Positions 1 to 7,679 of a stretch of 33,353 nucleotides of DNA are shown here, piece after piece. The translations under genes were made by a program, and so were the position numbers. This DNA comes from an uncultured Oribacterium sp. (GTDB taxonomy: Bacteria > Bacillota > Clostridia > Lachnospirales > Lachnospiraceae), in contig CABTMH010000117.1 of the NCBI GenBank assembly GCA_902485915.1, forward strand, positions 1-33,353, written 5' to 3'. A model generated the notes under the pieces. That model was not told where the DNA came from and did no database searches. It saw nothing but the letters and a program-made list of their open reading frames with translations. Position 1 is the first letter of the stretch, and each line of letters opens with the position of its first letter.

Positions 1-777
1 ACCGAGGTCTTTACGAATCTCGTCAGCAACGCTGTCAAATATACGGGAGTCGGTGGCACGATCCGCTGCGATGTTACGCAGAAGCCGGGAGAAAAAGAGG
101 GCTGGTGCGATACGGTGGTCACGGTTGCCGATAACGGCATCGGGATGTCGCAGGAGTTCCAGAAGCATATTTTCGAACCGTTTGAACGGGAACGCACGTC
201 CACCGTCAGCAAGGTGGAAGGCAGCGGCATCGGGATGGGGATCGTGAAAAAGCTGGTCGGACTGATGAACGGCACCGTGGAGGTGGAGAGTGAAATAGGT
301 GTTGGCTCCAAGTTTACGGTGAGCATTCCCTGCCGTATCGCGTCCGAGGATGAAACACAGGCGAAACGGGACACAAACCCTTCGGATCAAACGTGCCTGT
401 GCGGCACCAGGATCCTGCTGACCGAGGATAACGATCTCAATGCGGAGATTGCCACTGAGCTGCTGCAGGAAGAAGGCTGTACGGTAGACCGCGCGAAAGA
501 CGGCGTGGAATGTGTGGATATGCTGGTAAAAGCTGCGAACGGAACATATCAGTTGATCCTTATGGATATCCAGATGCCTGTGATGAACGGCTATGATGCG
601 GCGAGAAAAATACGCAGGCTGGACGACTCTCAGAAAGCGCATATCCCTATCATCGCGATGACGGCAAATGCCTTTTCCGAAGATAGACAGGCGGCACTGG
701 ATGCTGGGATGAACGACCATATCGCAAAACCAATCGATATGAATGTTCTTGTGCCGACTCTGCAGAAGTACCTTTGA
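1..777 (+). CDS. Hybrid histidine kinase, 3' part (HATPase + receiver)
   Basis: The reading frame is open from base 1, so the gene starts upstream of the window. The visible part begins in the N box of a histidine-kinase ATPase domain (TNLVSNAVKYT), followed by the G1 box DNGIGM and G2 box GSGIGMG. A receiver domain then follows, with the acidic pair EDN, the phosphoacceptor Asp in LILMDIQMPVMNGYDA, the TAN switch segment and the conserved Lys in IAKPID. It ends at a TGA. Its closest visible relative is the hybrid kinase at 30441-32759, which shares the same HATPase-REC order and many of the same motifs, so the two are paralogues. The phosphate would need a separate HPt protein. The sensor and HisKA domains are outside the window, so the signal is unknown. 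Confidence 0.93.
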   Translation, partial: TEVFTNLVSNAVKYTGVGGTIRCDVTQKPGEKEGWCDTVVTVADNGIGMSQEFQKHIFEPFERERTSTVSKVEGSGIGMGIVKKLVGLMNGTVEVESEIGVGSKFTVSIPCRIASEDETQAKRDTNPSDQTCLCGTRILLTEDNDLNAEIATELLQEEGCTVDRAKDGVECVDMLVKAANGTYQLILMDIQMPVMNGYDAARKIRRLDDSQKAHIPIIAMTANAFSEDRQAALDAGMNDHIAKPIDMNVLVPTLQKYL

Positions 778-784
778 TGCGGAC

Positions 785-805
785 AGAAGATAGATGGTAT
801 CTTCT
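785..805 (+). terminator. Hairpin after hybrid kinase
   Basis: An 8-bp perfect stem (AGAAGATA / TATCTTCT, loop GATGG) lies 8 bases after the kinase stop codon. There is no clear T run after it, so it is a weak terminator candidate or an mRNA 3' end stabiliser. Confidence 0.4.
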
Positions 806-1080
806 TGGCTGGAAACCTGTGAATAAAACGTCAGCATTACCGCGGTGTCTGCACTCTGCACTTGCACGGATTGCACGGATTAAAAATTCAATCCTGCACG
901 GATGAATGGACGAAGTCCTTTTTCTGTGCTATGGTTATAAGGTTGAGTGTGACCAGCCGTCTGATCGCGATTCGTGCATACGCTTCGCTCTTCGGTGCAG
1001 CACGCTCAGGGTGATCCATGTACACGATCTCCATCGGGTTCATGGAACGTATCTTCACATCCTGAAAGGAGTTTACTCAT
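806..1080. other. Intergenic region upstream of the Mrp gene
   Basis: No convincing gene. It holds three near-identical 8-9 bp direct repeats (TTGCACGGA at 862 and 871, CTGCACGGA near 894). A good Shine-Dalgarno (AAAGGAG, about 1065-1071) sits 9 bases before the ATG at 1081. I could not fix a promoter with confidence. Confidence 0.5.
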
Positions 1081-1947
1081 ATGGCAGAATCAGAAAATCA
1101 GAATCCTTCCAGCTGCAACGGCAACTGCGGTTCCTGCGGTTCCGACTGTGCTTCCCGCCACGCAAATCCAGAGGATTTCCGCGCGAAGCTTGCAGACGGT
1201 TGCAGCGTAAAGAAGGTCATCGGTGTCGTTTCCGGTAAGGGCGGTGTCGGCAAGTCCACCATCACCTCCCTCCTCGCCTGTGGCACCCACAAGGCCGGCT
1301 TCAAGACCGCGATCCTCGATGCAGATATCACCGGACCATCCATCCCGAAGGCCTTCGGCCTGTCGAACGACGGCGTCGGCGTCACCCCGGATGGCAAGCT
1401 CATGATTCCGGATAGAAGTGCCGGCGGTATCGAGATCATGTCCTCGAACCTCCTGCTCGAGAACGAGACCGACCCGATCATCTGGCGTGGTTCCCTCATC
1501 GCACAGGCTGTCAAGCAGTTCTGGTCGGAGGTTCAGTGGAAGGACGTCGACTATATGTTCGTCGACATGCCACCAGGAACCGGCGATGTGCCGCTGACTG
1601 TTTTCCAGTCCCTGCCGATCGACGGTATCGTCATCGTCACCTCTCCGCAGGACCTCGTTTCCATGATCGTGACGAAGGCCGTGAACATGGCCGATAAGAT
1701 GGGCGTGCCGGTCATCGGTCTCGTGGAGAACATGTCCTACCTCATCTGCCCGCACTGCGGCGAGAAGGTTCAGGTCTTCGGCGAGAGTCATGTAGATGAA
1801 GTCGCAGCACAGCACGGTCTCAAGGTGCTGGCGAAGCTGCCGATGGATCCGAAGAACGCGGCCTATATGGACGCCGGTGCGGTCGAAGGCATCGAGCTTC
1901 CGGAGATCCAGGACGCCGTACAGGCGGTCATCGATTTCAGCAAGTAA
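1081..1947 (+). CDS. Mrp/NBP35-type Fe-S carrier P-loop ATPase
   Basis: A cytosolic 288-residue P-loop NTPase of the Mrp/ApbC/NBP35 family, which binds and transfers Fe-S clusters to apoproteins. The deviant Walker A GKGGVGKST is at residues 52-60, followed by DADITGPSIPK and the DMPPGTGD segment. The dimer-bridging CPHC motif is at residues 223-226. Unlike E. coli Mrp it has no N-terminal DUF59 domain. Instead it has a short tail with four cysteines (12, 16, 19, 23; C-x3-C-x2-C-x3-C), like the N-terminal [4Fe-4S] site of eukaryotic NBP35. The ATG at 1081 follows a strong AAAGGAG. The gene stands alone and ends at a strong terminator, converging on the LysR gene. The family call is firm; the client proteins are unknown. 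Confidence 0.93.
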   Translation: MAESENQNPSSCNGNCGSCGSDCASRHANPEDFRAKLADGCSVKKVIGVVSGKGGVGKSTITSLLACGTHKAGFKTAILDADITGPSIPKAFGLSNDGVGVTPDGKLMIPDRSAGGIEIMSSNLLLENETDPIIWRGSLIAQAVKQFWSEVQWKDVDYMFVDMPPGTGDVPLTVFQSLPIDGIVIVTSPQDLVSMIVTKAVNMADKMGVPVIGLVENMSYLICPHCGEKVQVFGESHVDEVAAQHGLKVLAKLPMDPKNAAYMDAGAVEGIELPEIQDAVQAVIDFSK

Positions 1948-1962
1948 TATAGAGAAGAGTTC

Positions 1963-1992
1963 AGCCGGGTGATTTTTCACCCGGCTGTTTTT
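1963..1992 (+). terminator. Intrinsic terminator of the Mrp gene
   Basis: A 10-bp perfect stem (AGCCGGGTGA / TCACCCGGCT) with a T loop is followed by GTTTTT, 15 bases after the stop codon at 1947. Confidence 0.9.
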
Positions 1993-2020
1993 ACAGAGAG
2001 GCCCGACACCGGCAGCACCA

Positions 2021-2069
2021 AAAAGCAGTGGATGTCGCACTGCATTTATGCGCGACATCCACTGCTTTT
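2021..2069. terminator. Bidirectional terminator between convergent genes
   Basis: An 18-bp perfect inverted repeat (2021-2038 with 2052-2069, loop 13) starts with AAAA and ends with TTTT, so it can terminate from either side. It lies between the Mrp gene (plus) and the LysR gene (minus, stop at 2111) and probably serves mainly the LysR transcript. Confidence 0.8.
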
Positions 2070-2110
2070 ATAGTGAGAGAACCGTTGTGCTCCTGCTTTT
2101 CATGAAACGA

Positions 2111-2995
2111 TCAGTCGAGGATGCTGAGGAACGCATCGAGTGACTTTCCGGTGTTGCCGGCGTTGTATACATAGCCGATGCTGCGGGATGGTACCGGGAA
2201 CTGGGTCGGGATCTCGATGAGGCTGCCTTCGTCGAGCTCCTTCTGTACGAGCTCGCGGATCACGCAGCCGATGCCGATGCCGATCTTCGCGAAGTCCACG
2301 AGCAGATCCATCGTGGTGACCTCGAGGACCTGTGCCGGCTCGATGCCCATGGTCTTAAAGTAGTCATCGATGTGACGACGGGTCATGTTGTTCTGGTCGA
2401 GGAGCATGATGTTGCCCTCCTGGAACAGATCGCAGTCGTCGCCGTACATCGCCTTCAGATTCTCGACATACTGCGGTGTCGCGACGAAGGTGTCGTGAAT
2501 CTGCTTCGGATGAACGAAGCGAAGCTCCGGACGACGTGTGCGCGGCTCAGCGGTGAGGCCGATATCGATTTTTTTCTGCTCGAGCAGCGCGAGCGTCTGT
2601 GCGGTCGACTGTGTGATGATCGACACACGTATGTTCGGATACTGCTGCATGAAAGTCTGGAGATATGGCAGCAGGATGTAGCGGCAGAGTGTCGTCGATA
2701 CACCGATCTGCAGGTGGCCGATATTGAAATCCTTCATACGCTTCAGCTCGGTCTCCGCGTTGTTGATGTTATCAAACGCATCCTTAATATAGCGGTAGAG
2801 CACCGTGCCTTCCTCTGTCAGTGTAACACCGCGGGAATTCCGATGAAAGAGCTTCGTATCGAGGCCGTCCTCGAGCTTCACGATGGACTTCGAGATCGCC
2901 GGCTGTGAAATATACAGCTTCTTCGCGGCCTTCGAAATGTTGCCGCAGCTCGCAACCTCGTAGAAAATTTTGTAACCTGACAGATTCTGATCCAT
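2111..2995 (-). CDS. LysR-family transcriptional regulator
   Basis: A 294-residue LysR-type regulator of normal family length. Residues 1-60 form the winged helix-turn-helix (GNISKAAKKLYISQPAIS region), then a linker helix, then an effector-binding domain of the periplasmic-binding-protein fold from about residue 90 (HLQIGVSTTLCRYILLPYL). It is divergent from leuC across a 432-bp AT-richer gap, the usual layout when a LysR protein controls its neighbour, so it is a good candidate regulator of leuCD. The effector is unknown; a leucine-pathway intermediate is an inference from position only. The start at 2995 lies just inside the divergent spacer. Confidence 0.93.
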   Translation of the reverse strand: MDQNLSGYKIFYEVASCGNISKAAKKLYISQPAISKSIVKLEDGLDTKLFHRNSRGVTLTEEGTVLYRYIKDAFDNINNAETELKRMKDFNIGHLQIGVSTTLCRYILLPYLQTFMQQYPNIRVSIITQSTAQTLALLEQKKIDIGLTAEPRTRRPELRFVHPKQIHDTFVATPQYVENLKAMYGDDCDLFQEGNIMLLDQNNMTRRHIDDYFKTMGIEPAQVLEVTTMDLLVDFAKIGIGIGCVIRELVQKELDEGSLIEIPTQFPVPSRSIGYVYNAGNTGKSLDAFLSILD

Positions 2996-3427
2996 GATAA
3001 TTCCCCCCTAAGATAAGGTCGTCTGACCGTAACTGAACATATCGCCATGCGGCTGAGTGAATGCTTCCGATGGCGTTCCTGCCTTTATATGATTTATCTT
3101 CAACACTTTAAAGCGAAGCAATGAATAAGAGGCATTTTTAATATAACATATCTCCTAGACATAACACAAGATTATTTGTAACATGTTTCGACATAACCTT
3201 GGCAGAAATTTGGTGCAAAGTGCAAAAAACGATTGAGACACGAGGCATTGGCCTGCGAAAAACGAGTATAGATAGGATAACGTGAGGTAATAATGAGTAT
3301 TGAAAACATATATTATGATTATATCTACAGGGGTGCTATAGTGTGTGACAGAGTTTGCATAGAGCAATCGAATAAGAAGGAAAACGCAAAGAGGCGTCCT
3401 TGTCAGGATATAGAATAGGAGTTAAGT
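2996..3427. promoter_or_regulatory. Divergent regulatory region lysR / leuC
   Basis: AT-rich spacer between the divergent LysR gene and leuC with no convincing ORF. It contains a run of ATAAC-type motifs: ATAAC at 3143, 3161 and 3193 and GTAAC at 3178. Two of them sit in the longer direct repeat GACATAAC (3159 and 3191), 32 bp or about three helical turns apart. This spacing suits a LysR tetramer, but the assignment is inferred. Promoter hexamers could not be fixed. An AGGAG Shine-Dalgarno at 3417-3421 precedes the leuC ATG. Confidence 0.45.
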
Positions 3428-4693
3428 ATGGGAATGACGATGAGCCAGAAGATTCTGGCGAAGCATGCAGGACTGGAGTCGGTGCGCGCGGGGCAGCTGA
3501 TCATGGCGGAGCTCGACCTCGTGCATGGTAACGATATCACGTCGCCGGTGGCGATCCGCGAGATGAAGAAGCTGGATCAGAAGGACGTGTTCGATCAGGA
3601 GAAGGTGGTACTGGTCATGGACCACTTCGTTCCGAATAAGGATATCACGAGCGCGAAGTGCACACAGATGTGCCGGAACTTCGCGCATGAGCAGGGGCTT
3701 ACGAACTACTTCGATGTCGGACAGATGGGCATCGAGCACGCGCTGATTCCGGAGAAGGGACTCATCGTCGCGGGTGAGCTATCTGTCGGTGCGGATTCAC
3801 ATACCTGCACCTACGGCGCGCTCGGAGCGTTCTCGACCGGTATCGGCTCCACCGATATGGCGGCGGCGATGGCGACCGGCAAGCTCTGGTTTAAGGTGCC
3901 GACCGCGATCCGGGTAAACCTCATCGGTAAGAAGCAGAAGTGGGTGTCCGGTAAGGATGTCATCTTGCACCTGATCGGCGAGATCGGCGTGGATGGTGCT
4001 CGCTACCAGTCGATCGAGTTCACCGGCCCGGGCGTCGCAGAGCTCAGCATGGATGATCGTTTTACGATCTGTAACATGGCGATCGAGGCGGGCGGAAAGA
4101 ACGGTATCTTCCCGGTCGACGAGAAGACCATCGAGTATATGAAGGCGCATTCTGAGAAGCCATACACCGTCTATGAGGCGGACGCGGATGCGGAGTACAC
4201 ACGGGAGGTGACGATCGATCTCTCGACTCTGAAGTCGACGATTTCCTTCCCGCATCTTCCGGAGAACACCCACGAGCTCGGCAGCTTCGAGGACATCAAA
4301 ATCGACCAGAGCGTCATCGGCTCCTGCACGAACGGACGCATCCAGGATATGCGCGAGGCGGCGGAGATCTTGCGCGGTCGCAAGGTGGCACCGGATGTAC
4401 GCTGCATCGTCATCCCGGGCACCCAGGACATCTACATGCAGATGCTGAAGGAAGGCCTCGTCATGGACTTCATCGAGGCCGGCGCAGTCGTATCGACCCC
4501 GACCTGTGGACCATGCCTCGGCGGTTACATGGGCATCCTCGCACCGCATGAGCGCTGCGTATCGACCACCAACCGTAACTTCGTCGGCCGTATGGGTGAC
4601 ACCACCTCCGAGATCTATCTCGCGTCCCCGGCCGTCGCAGCCGCATCGGCCGTTACCGGTAAGATCTCGGGACCAGAAGAGTTAGGACTTTAA
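3428..4693 (+). CDS. leuC: 3-isopropylmalate dehydratase, large subunit
   Basis: Aconitase-superfamily large subunit, 421 residues, the shorter archaeal/clostridial LeuC (HacA-like) type. With LeuD it isomerises 2-isopropylmalate to 3-isopropylmalate in leucine synthesis. The three [4Fe-4S] ligands are visible: Cys300 in GSCTNGR, and Cys360 and Cys363 in CGPC. The VGADSHTCTYGALG segment is also typical. An AGGAG Shine-Dalgarno supports the ATG at 3428. It forms an operon with leuD 22 bases downstream. No leuA or leuB lies in the window. Members of this subgroup can also act on homoaconitate or methylmalate-type substrates, so the leucine assignment rests on family and the LeuD partner. Confidence 0.94.
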   Translation: MGMTMSQKILAKHAGLESVRAGQLIMAELDLVHGNDITSPVAIREMKKLDQKDVFDQEKVVLVMDHFVPNKDITSAKCTQMCRNFAHEQGLTNYFDVGQMGIEHALIPEKGLIVAGELSVGADSHTCTYGALGAFSTGIGSTDMAAAMATGKLWFKVPTAIRVNLIGKKQKWVSGKDVILHLIGEIGVDGARYQSIEFTGPGVAELSMDDRFTICNMAIEAGGKNGIFPVDEKTIEYMKAHSEKPYTVYEADADAEYTREVTIDLSTLKSTISFPHLPENTHELGSFEDIKIDQSVIGSCTNGRIQDMREAAEILRGRKVAPDVRCIVIPGTQDIYMQMLKEGLVMDFIEAGAVVSTPTCGPCLGGYMGILAPHERCVSTTNRNFVGRMGDTTSEIYLASPAVAAASAVTGKISGPEELGL

Positions 4694-4715
4694 CTCCGAA
4701 ATGAAAGGAATATAT

Positions 4716-5213
4716 ATGAACGCAGAGGGTAAGGTTTTAAAATATGGCGACAATATCGACACGGATGTCATCATCCCGGCACGATATCTCGCGATTCAGG
4801 ATAAGAAGGAGCTGGCTACCCACACGATGGAGGACATCGACCAGGACTTCCTGAAGAAACTTAGTGCCGGTGACATCGTGGTCGGCGGCAAGAACTTCGG
4901 CTGTGGCTCCTCCCGTGAGCACGCACCGCAGGTGCTGCAGACCAGCGGCGTCGGCTGTGTCATTGCGGAAAGCTTCGCGCGCATCTTCTATCGGAACGCG
5001 CTGAACATCGGCTTCCCGATCATAGAGGCACCAGAGGCCGCACAGGCCATCGCTGAGGGCGACCGGGTAAAGGTAGACTTCGATACCGGACTCATCACCG
5101 ACGAGACGACCGGGAAGACCTTCCAGGGACAGCCGTTCCCGGAGTTCCTGCAGAAGATGATCGCTGCCGGCGGACTGATGGCGTACGTCAACCAGAACGG
5201 TGGAAAGATCTGA
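4716..5213 (+). CDS. leuD: 3-isopropylmalate dehydratase, small subunit
   Basis: Swivel-domain subunit of the LeuCD enzyme, 165 residues from the preferred start. Family motifs are DNIDTDVIIPARYL near the N terminus, GGKNFGCGSSREHAP (substrate-binding loop), and FARIFYRNALNIGFP. An in-frame ATG at 4701 would add five residues, but the sequence after it (GAAAGGA, 4703-4709) is the Shine-Dalgarno for the ATG at 4716, so I chose the later start. It lies 22 bases after leuC, is co-transcribed, and is followed by an intrinsic terminator. Confidence 0.94.
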   Translation: MNAEGKVLKYGDNIDTDVIIPARYLAIQDKKELATHTMEDIDQDFLKKLSAGDIVVGGKNFGCGSSREHAPQVLQTSGVGCVIAESFARIFYRNALNIGFPIIEAPEAAQAIAEGDRVKVDFDTGLITDETTGKTFQGQPFPEFLQKMIAAGGLMAYVNQNGGKI

Positions 5214-5238
5214 TCACAAAACGGAATAAAAAACGAGG

Positions 5239-5268
5239 GGCAGTGTCCGGTGAGGACGCTGCCTTTTC
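5239..5268 (+). terminator. Intrinsic terminator of leuCD
   Basis: A 10-bp stem (GGCAGTGTCC / GGACGCTGCC, one T-G pair, 5-base loop) is followed by TTTTC, 25 bases after the leuD stop. Confidence 0.85.
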
Positions 5269-5303
5269 AGTTTGTGAATCGAAGCGCCGGACGATTCCTC
5301 TTA

Positions 5304-5340
5304 CAGGCATGATGATTCGGCTTATGCACCAACGTGCCTA
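5304..5340. repeat. 37-bp palindromic repeat, copy A
   Basis: CAGGCATGATG at the left, CAACGTGCCTA at the right, with a variable centre. It is the same length and has the same arms as the copies at 5369 and at 33120-33349. Confidence 0.75.
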
Positions 5341-5368
5341 CAGTGAGAGCGCCTGGAAAAATCCATGG

Positions 5369-5405
5369 CAGGCATGGTAAGCGCTTTAAAACGCCATCAT
5401 GCCTA
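5369..5405. repeat. 37-bp palindromic repeat, copy B
   Basis: CAGGCATGGTA at the left, CATCATGCCTA at the right. The last three bases overlap the stop codon of the minus-strand exonuclease gene, so the repeat supplies its TAG. Confidence 0.78.
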
Positions 5406-6620
5406 CAGCGCAGTTTCCAGGAAGGATTTCAGGTACGCGACAGCCTTCGCTTCGTCATCGAAGAGGGTATCGCTATACTGTGCGTATCGGAGCTTATCGC
5501 GGTACTCGGCGCGCAGTGCCGGCGTGTACACCTCGCTCCACTCCGGGAGAAAGCAGCCAGTCACACGCTGGTAGCAGTTCCGCGCGCAGGCCTTCCTCCG
5601 CGCACTGCGGTCCACAAACTCCGCGAGCGACTGGTGGATCACCTGGTCCTCTGATGGAAGATAGTAGTAGTGCTCGAAATTCGCGAAGAAGAGCTTCCGC
5701 TCCCCCTCGAAAAGCTGCACATAGAGCTCGACGGCACTGCCTTCGGCGTGCAGCGCCCAGAAATCCCCCCTGAGATCCATCGGCTTCGGTAGCGTGAGCG
5801 CTGGGCAATGCTGCCGGCGGTCATCCGTCACTTCGCGGGCACTGCTTTCTCTGGCATCTGAGCAATGCAGGCGGCGATCATCCATCACTTCGCGGGTGCC
5901 GTTTTCTGCCGGCGTGCGCGCAGATGGAGACATTGGCGAAAGAAGCGTGAAGGAGAGGTGGAGAAGCGGGGTGGTGTCGTCCTGCAGGCACTCGTGTGTG
6001 CGGAGCTGAAACTCGCTGTGCGGCAGGCTGCGATAGCGAAGCAGCGGCAGCAGGTTCGGGAGGTTCGCGATGTCCTCGGCGTTGTGGAGGAGCAGCGTGT
6101 CGAGCAGCGCCGGAGCCTTCGTTTTCTGCCACTCGAAGTAAACCTCGATGAGCTCACCGCCGGTGAAGCGATCCTCGCGGTCAATGCCGAGAAAACGCTC
6201 ACAGCTTTTTAGCTTGAGATCCGGGAGGCTGAGCAGGTGCTTGAGTGGCCGGAATTTCTTAAAGAGGTCGAAGCTCTCGACAGCATCGAAGCTGTACGGA
6301 AGACCATACTGCTCGACCATGTGGCGCAGGAAAGGGATGTCGAAGCCATCACCGTTATAGGAAATCAGGATCTTCTTCGTGCTGAGCAGCTCGAAAAATG
6401 CCTGCAGCACCGCCGGCTCGTCGGCGACGTCCTCACAGAAGTACTGGAGAAGTGTCCAGTGACCATGGTCATAGGTCAGAACACCGATCAGATAGAGGCC
6501 GGCGCTGCGGGCAGAGAGACCGGTGGTTTCGGTATCAAAAAAGAGGATGTCCTCCGGGGCGCCGATCGTATATATATCGGATGGAACAGGCTGTGTCAGA
6601 GCTTTCTCGATGCGGATCAT
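5403..6620 (-). CDS. YprB-like DEDD ribonuclease-H-fold exonuclease
   Basis: A 405-residue protein with an RNase H-like 3'-5' exonuclease domain of the YprB type in residues 20-200. The metal ligands of the DEDD set are visible: Asp29 and Glu31 in FFDTETTG, Asp94 in YNGDGFDIPFL, and Asp183 in HNAEDI. It is predicted to be a cytosolic nuclease; the substrate is not known. After about residue 210 comes a linker with a 19-residue duplicated segment (57-bp period, 5805-5918) rich in DDRR and HC, then a C-terminal domain that I do not recognise. A GGGAAAGG Shine-Dalgarno supports the start at 6620. It appears monocistronic, and its stop codon is provided by a palindromic repeat. Confidence 0.85.
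   Translation of the reverse strand: MIRIEKALTQPVPSDIYTIGAPEDILFFDTETTGLSARSAGLYLIGVLTYDHGHWTLLQYFCEDVADEPAVLQAFFELLSTKKILISYNGDGFDIPFLRHMVEQYGLPYSFDAVESFDLFKKFRPLKHLLSLPDLKLKSCERFLGIDREDRFTGGELIEVYFEWQKTKAPALLDTLLLHNAEDIANLPNLLPLLRYRSLPHSEFQLRTHECLQDDTTPLLHLSFTLLSPMSPSARTPAENGTREVMDDRRLHCSDARESSAREVTDDRRQHCPALTLPKPMDLRGDFWALHAEGSAVELYVQLFEGERKLFFANFEHYYYLPSEDQVIHQSLAEFVDRSARRKACARNCYQRVTGCFLPEWSEVYTPALRAEYRDKLRYAQYSDTLFDDEAKAVAYLKSFLETAL
5805..5918 (-). repeat. 57-bp tandem repeat (2 units) inside the exonuclease gene
   Basis: Two diverged units start at 5805 and 5862 and share GCAATGC, the TCATCC.TCACTTCGCGGG core and a TTTTCT/CTTTCT segment. The period is a multiple of three, so the frame is kept (19 residues per unit). 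Confidence 0.75.
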
Positions 6621-6816
6621 GTAGACCTTTCCCTTTATAGTTGATAAAATAAAGAACGATTCAGGTACTGGAAATGCCGGCAGGTGGAGCAGCGAAGCCA
6701 GAATGCAGAGCTTGACTGTAGATGGTTAACCCAGGCTAGTACGTGCTCCGAATGTAGCATTTCTGCAGACATGCTACAAGTGTAGCGGCTTGGATTTTTA
6801 AAATCAATGGTTTTAA

Positions 6817-6845
6817 TTGACGAACACACGTTTTTAACATAACAT
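6817..6845 (+). promoter_or_regulatory. ruvAB promoter with LexA (SOS) box
   Basis: A -35 TTGACG (6817-6822) and a -10 TAACAT (6840-6845) are spaced by 17 bp. Over the -35 and spacer lies CGAACACACGTTTT (6821-6834), which fits the Gram-positive LexA consensus CGAACRNRYGTTYC at all but the last base. A repressor bound here would block the promoter, so ruvAB should be DNA-damage induced. Confidence 0.72.
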
Positions 6846-6905
6846 AGAAGGAACAAACTAACGTGAAGGGAGATTCTACGCGGCGAGTGGCCAGAAGGTC
6901 AGACA

Positions 6906-6961
6906 CCGCGTAGAGAGACCGAGGCGTCAGACTCCACGTAGAGGGGCCCGAGGGGTCTGAC
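6906..6961 (+). repeat. 28-bp imperfect tandem repeat in the ruvA leader
   Basis: Two 28-bp units (6906-6933 and 6934-6961) begin CCGCGTAGAG and CCACGTAGAG and diverge slightly. They lie between the SOS promoter and the ruvA Shine-Dalgarno. Confidence 0.6.
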
Positions 6962-6993
6962 CCTGGATCGTGGTGGAGTTAGGAGAATGCAAT

Positions 6994-7626
6994 ATGATTC
7001 ATTTTATACATGGTAATCTATGCGATGTGGCCGAGGGGCTGGTGGTCGTCGAGGCGGCCGGTGTCGGCTATGGCATCCACGTGCCGGCATCGGTGATCGG
7101 TGCGCTGCCGCCGATCGGCGAAGACATCAAAATATATACCTATTTTTCGCTGACGCAGAACGGTGTGGATCTCTATGGCTTCCTGAGTCCGGAGGACCGT
7201 GCGATGTTCACGATGCTGCTGACGGTAAGCGGGATCGGTCCGAAGGGGGCGCTCGGCATCCTCAGCGCGCTGACGCCGGATGATCTCCGGATGGCGATCG
7301 TAACCGGCGACAGCAAGGCGATTTCACGCGCACCGGGCGTCGGGAATAAGACGGCGCAGCGCGTGGTACTCGAGCTCAAGGATAAGCTCGATGCGACGGA
7401 GGTCTTCAGCTCAGCGCTGGATCATGGCCATGGCGCTGGGGCAGCAGTGGATGCCGGGGCAGCCGCCGGTGTGTATGGTGCGCAGAAGGAAGCCGTGGAA
7501 GCCCTCGTGGCGCTCGGTTACTCGAACGTCGAGGCGAGCCGAGCCGTGAAGAAGGTAGAGATCAGTGAAGGCATGACGGTGGACCAGATCCTGAAGGCGA
7601 GCCTGAAGAATCTGAATTTCCTTTGA
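6994..7626 (+). CDS. ruvA: Holliday junction branch migration protein RuvA
   Basis: DNA-binding tetramer subunit of the RuvAB branch-migration motor, 210 residues from the chosen start (family about 200). The N-terminal OB fold begins MIHFIHGN. Helix-hairpin-helix motifs lie in TVSGIGPKGAL and APGVGNKTAQR. The C-terminal RuvB-contacting domain is QKEAVEALVALGYSNVEA. The long open frame runs back to a GTG at 6970, but the AGGAGA at 6981-6986 lies 7 bases before the ATG at 6994, which also gives the usual N terminus. The linker before the C-terminal domain (residues about 140-165) is enriched in Gly/Ala (HGHGAGAAVDAGAAAG). It sits 53 bases upstream of ruvB and behind a LexA box. Confidence 0.95.
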   Translation: MIHFIHGNLCDVAEGLVVVEAAGVGYGIHVPASVIGALPPIGEDIKIYTYFSLTQNGVDLYGFLSPEDRAMFTMLLTVSGIGPKGALGILSALTPDDLRMAIVTGDSKAISRAPGVGNKTAQRVVLELKDKLDATEVFSSALDHGHGAGAAVDAGAAAGVYGAQKEAVEALVALGYSNVEASRAVKKVEISEGMTVDQILKASLKNLNFL

Positions 7627-7679
7627 TACAGGCACATTATGAATAGAATCCGTGCGATGGCGCGGAGTGAGGTACAGTT

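Larger units (their letters stand above)
6621..6993. other. Intergenic region upstream of ruvA
   Basis: No convincing gene. It holds a hairpin (TGTAGCAT 6753-6760 with ATGCTACA 6771-6778), the promoter with SOS box (6817-6845), a second hairpin (TCTACGCGG 6875-6883 with CCGCGTAGA 6906-6914), and a 28-bp tandem repeat (6906-6961) in the ruvA leader. Confidence 0.6.

Noticed and set aside
1090..2058. Long minus-strand frame (322 codons) opposite the Mrp gene
   Set aside because: It lies antisense to a clear Mrp/NBP35 gene and runs through its terminator; the composition is His/Asp/Arg-rich as expected for a shadow of GC-rich coding sequence.
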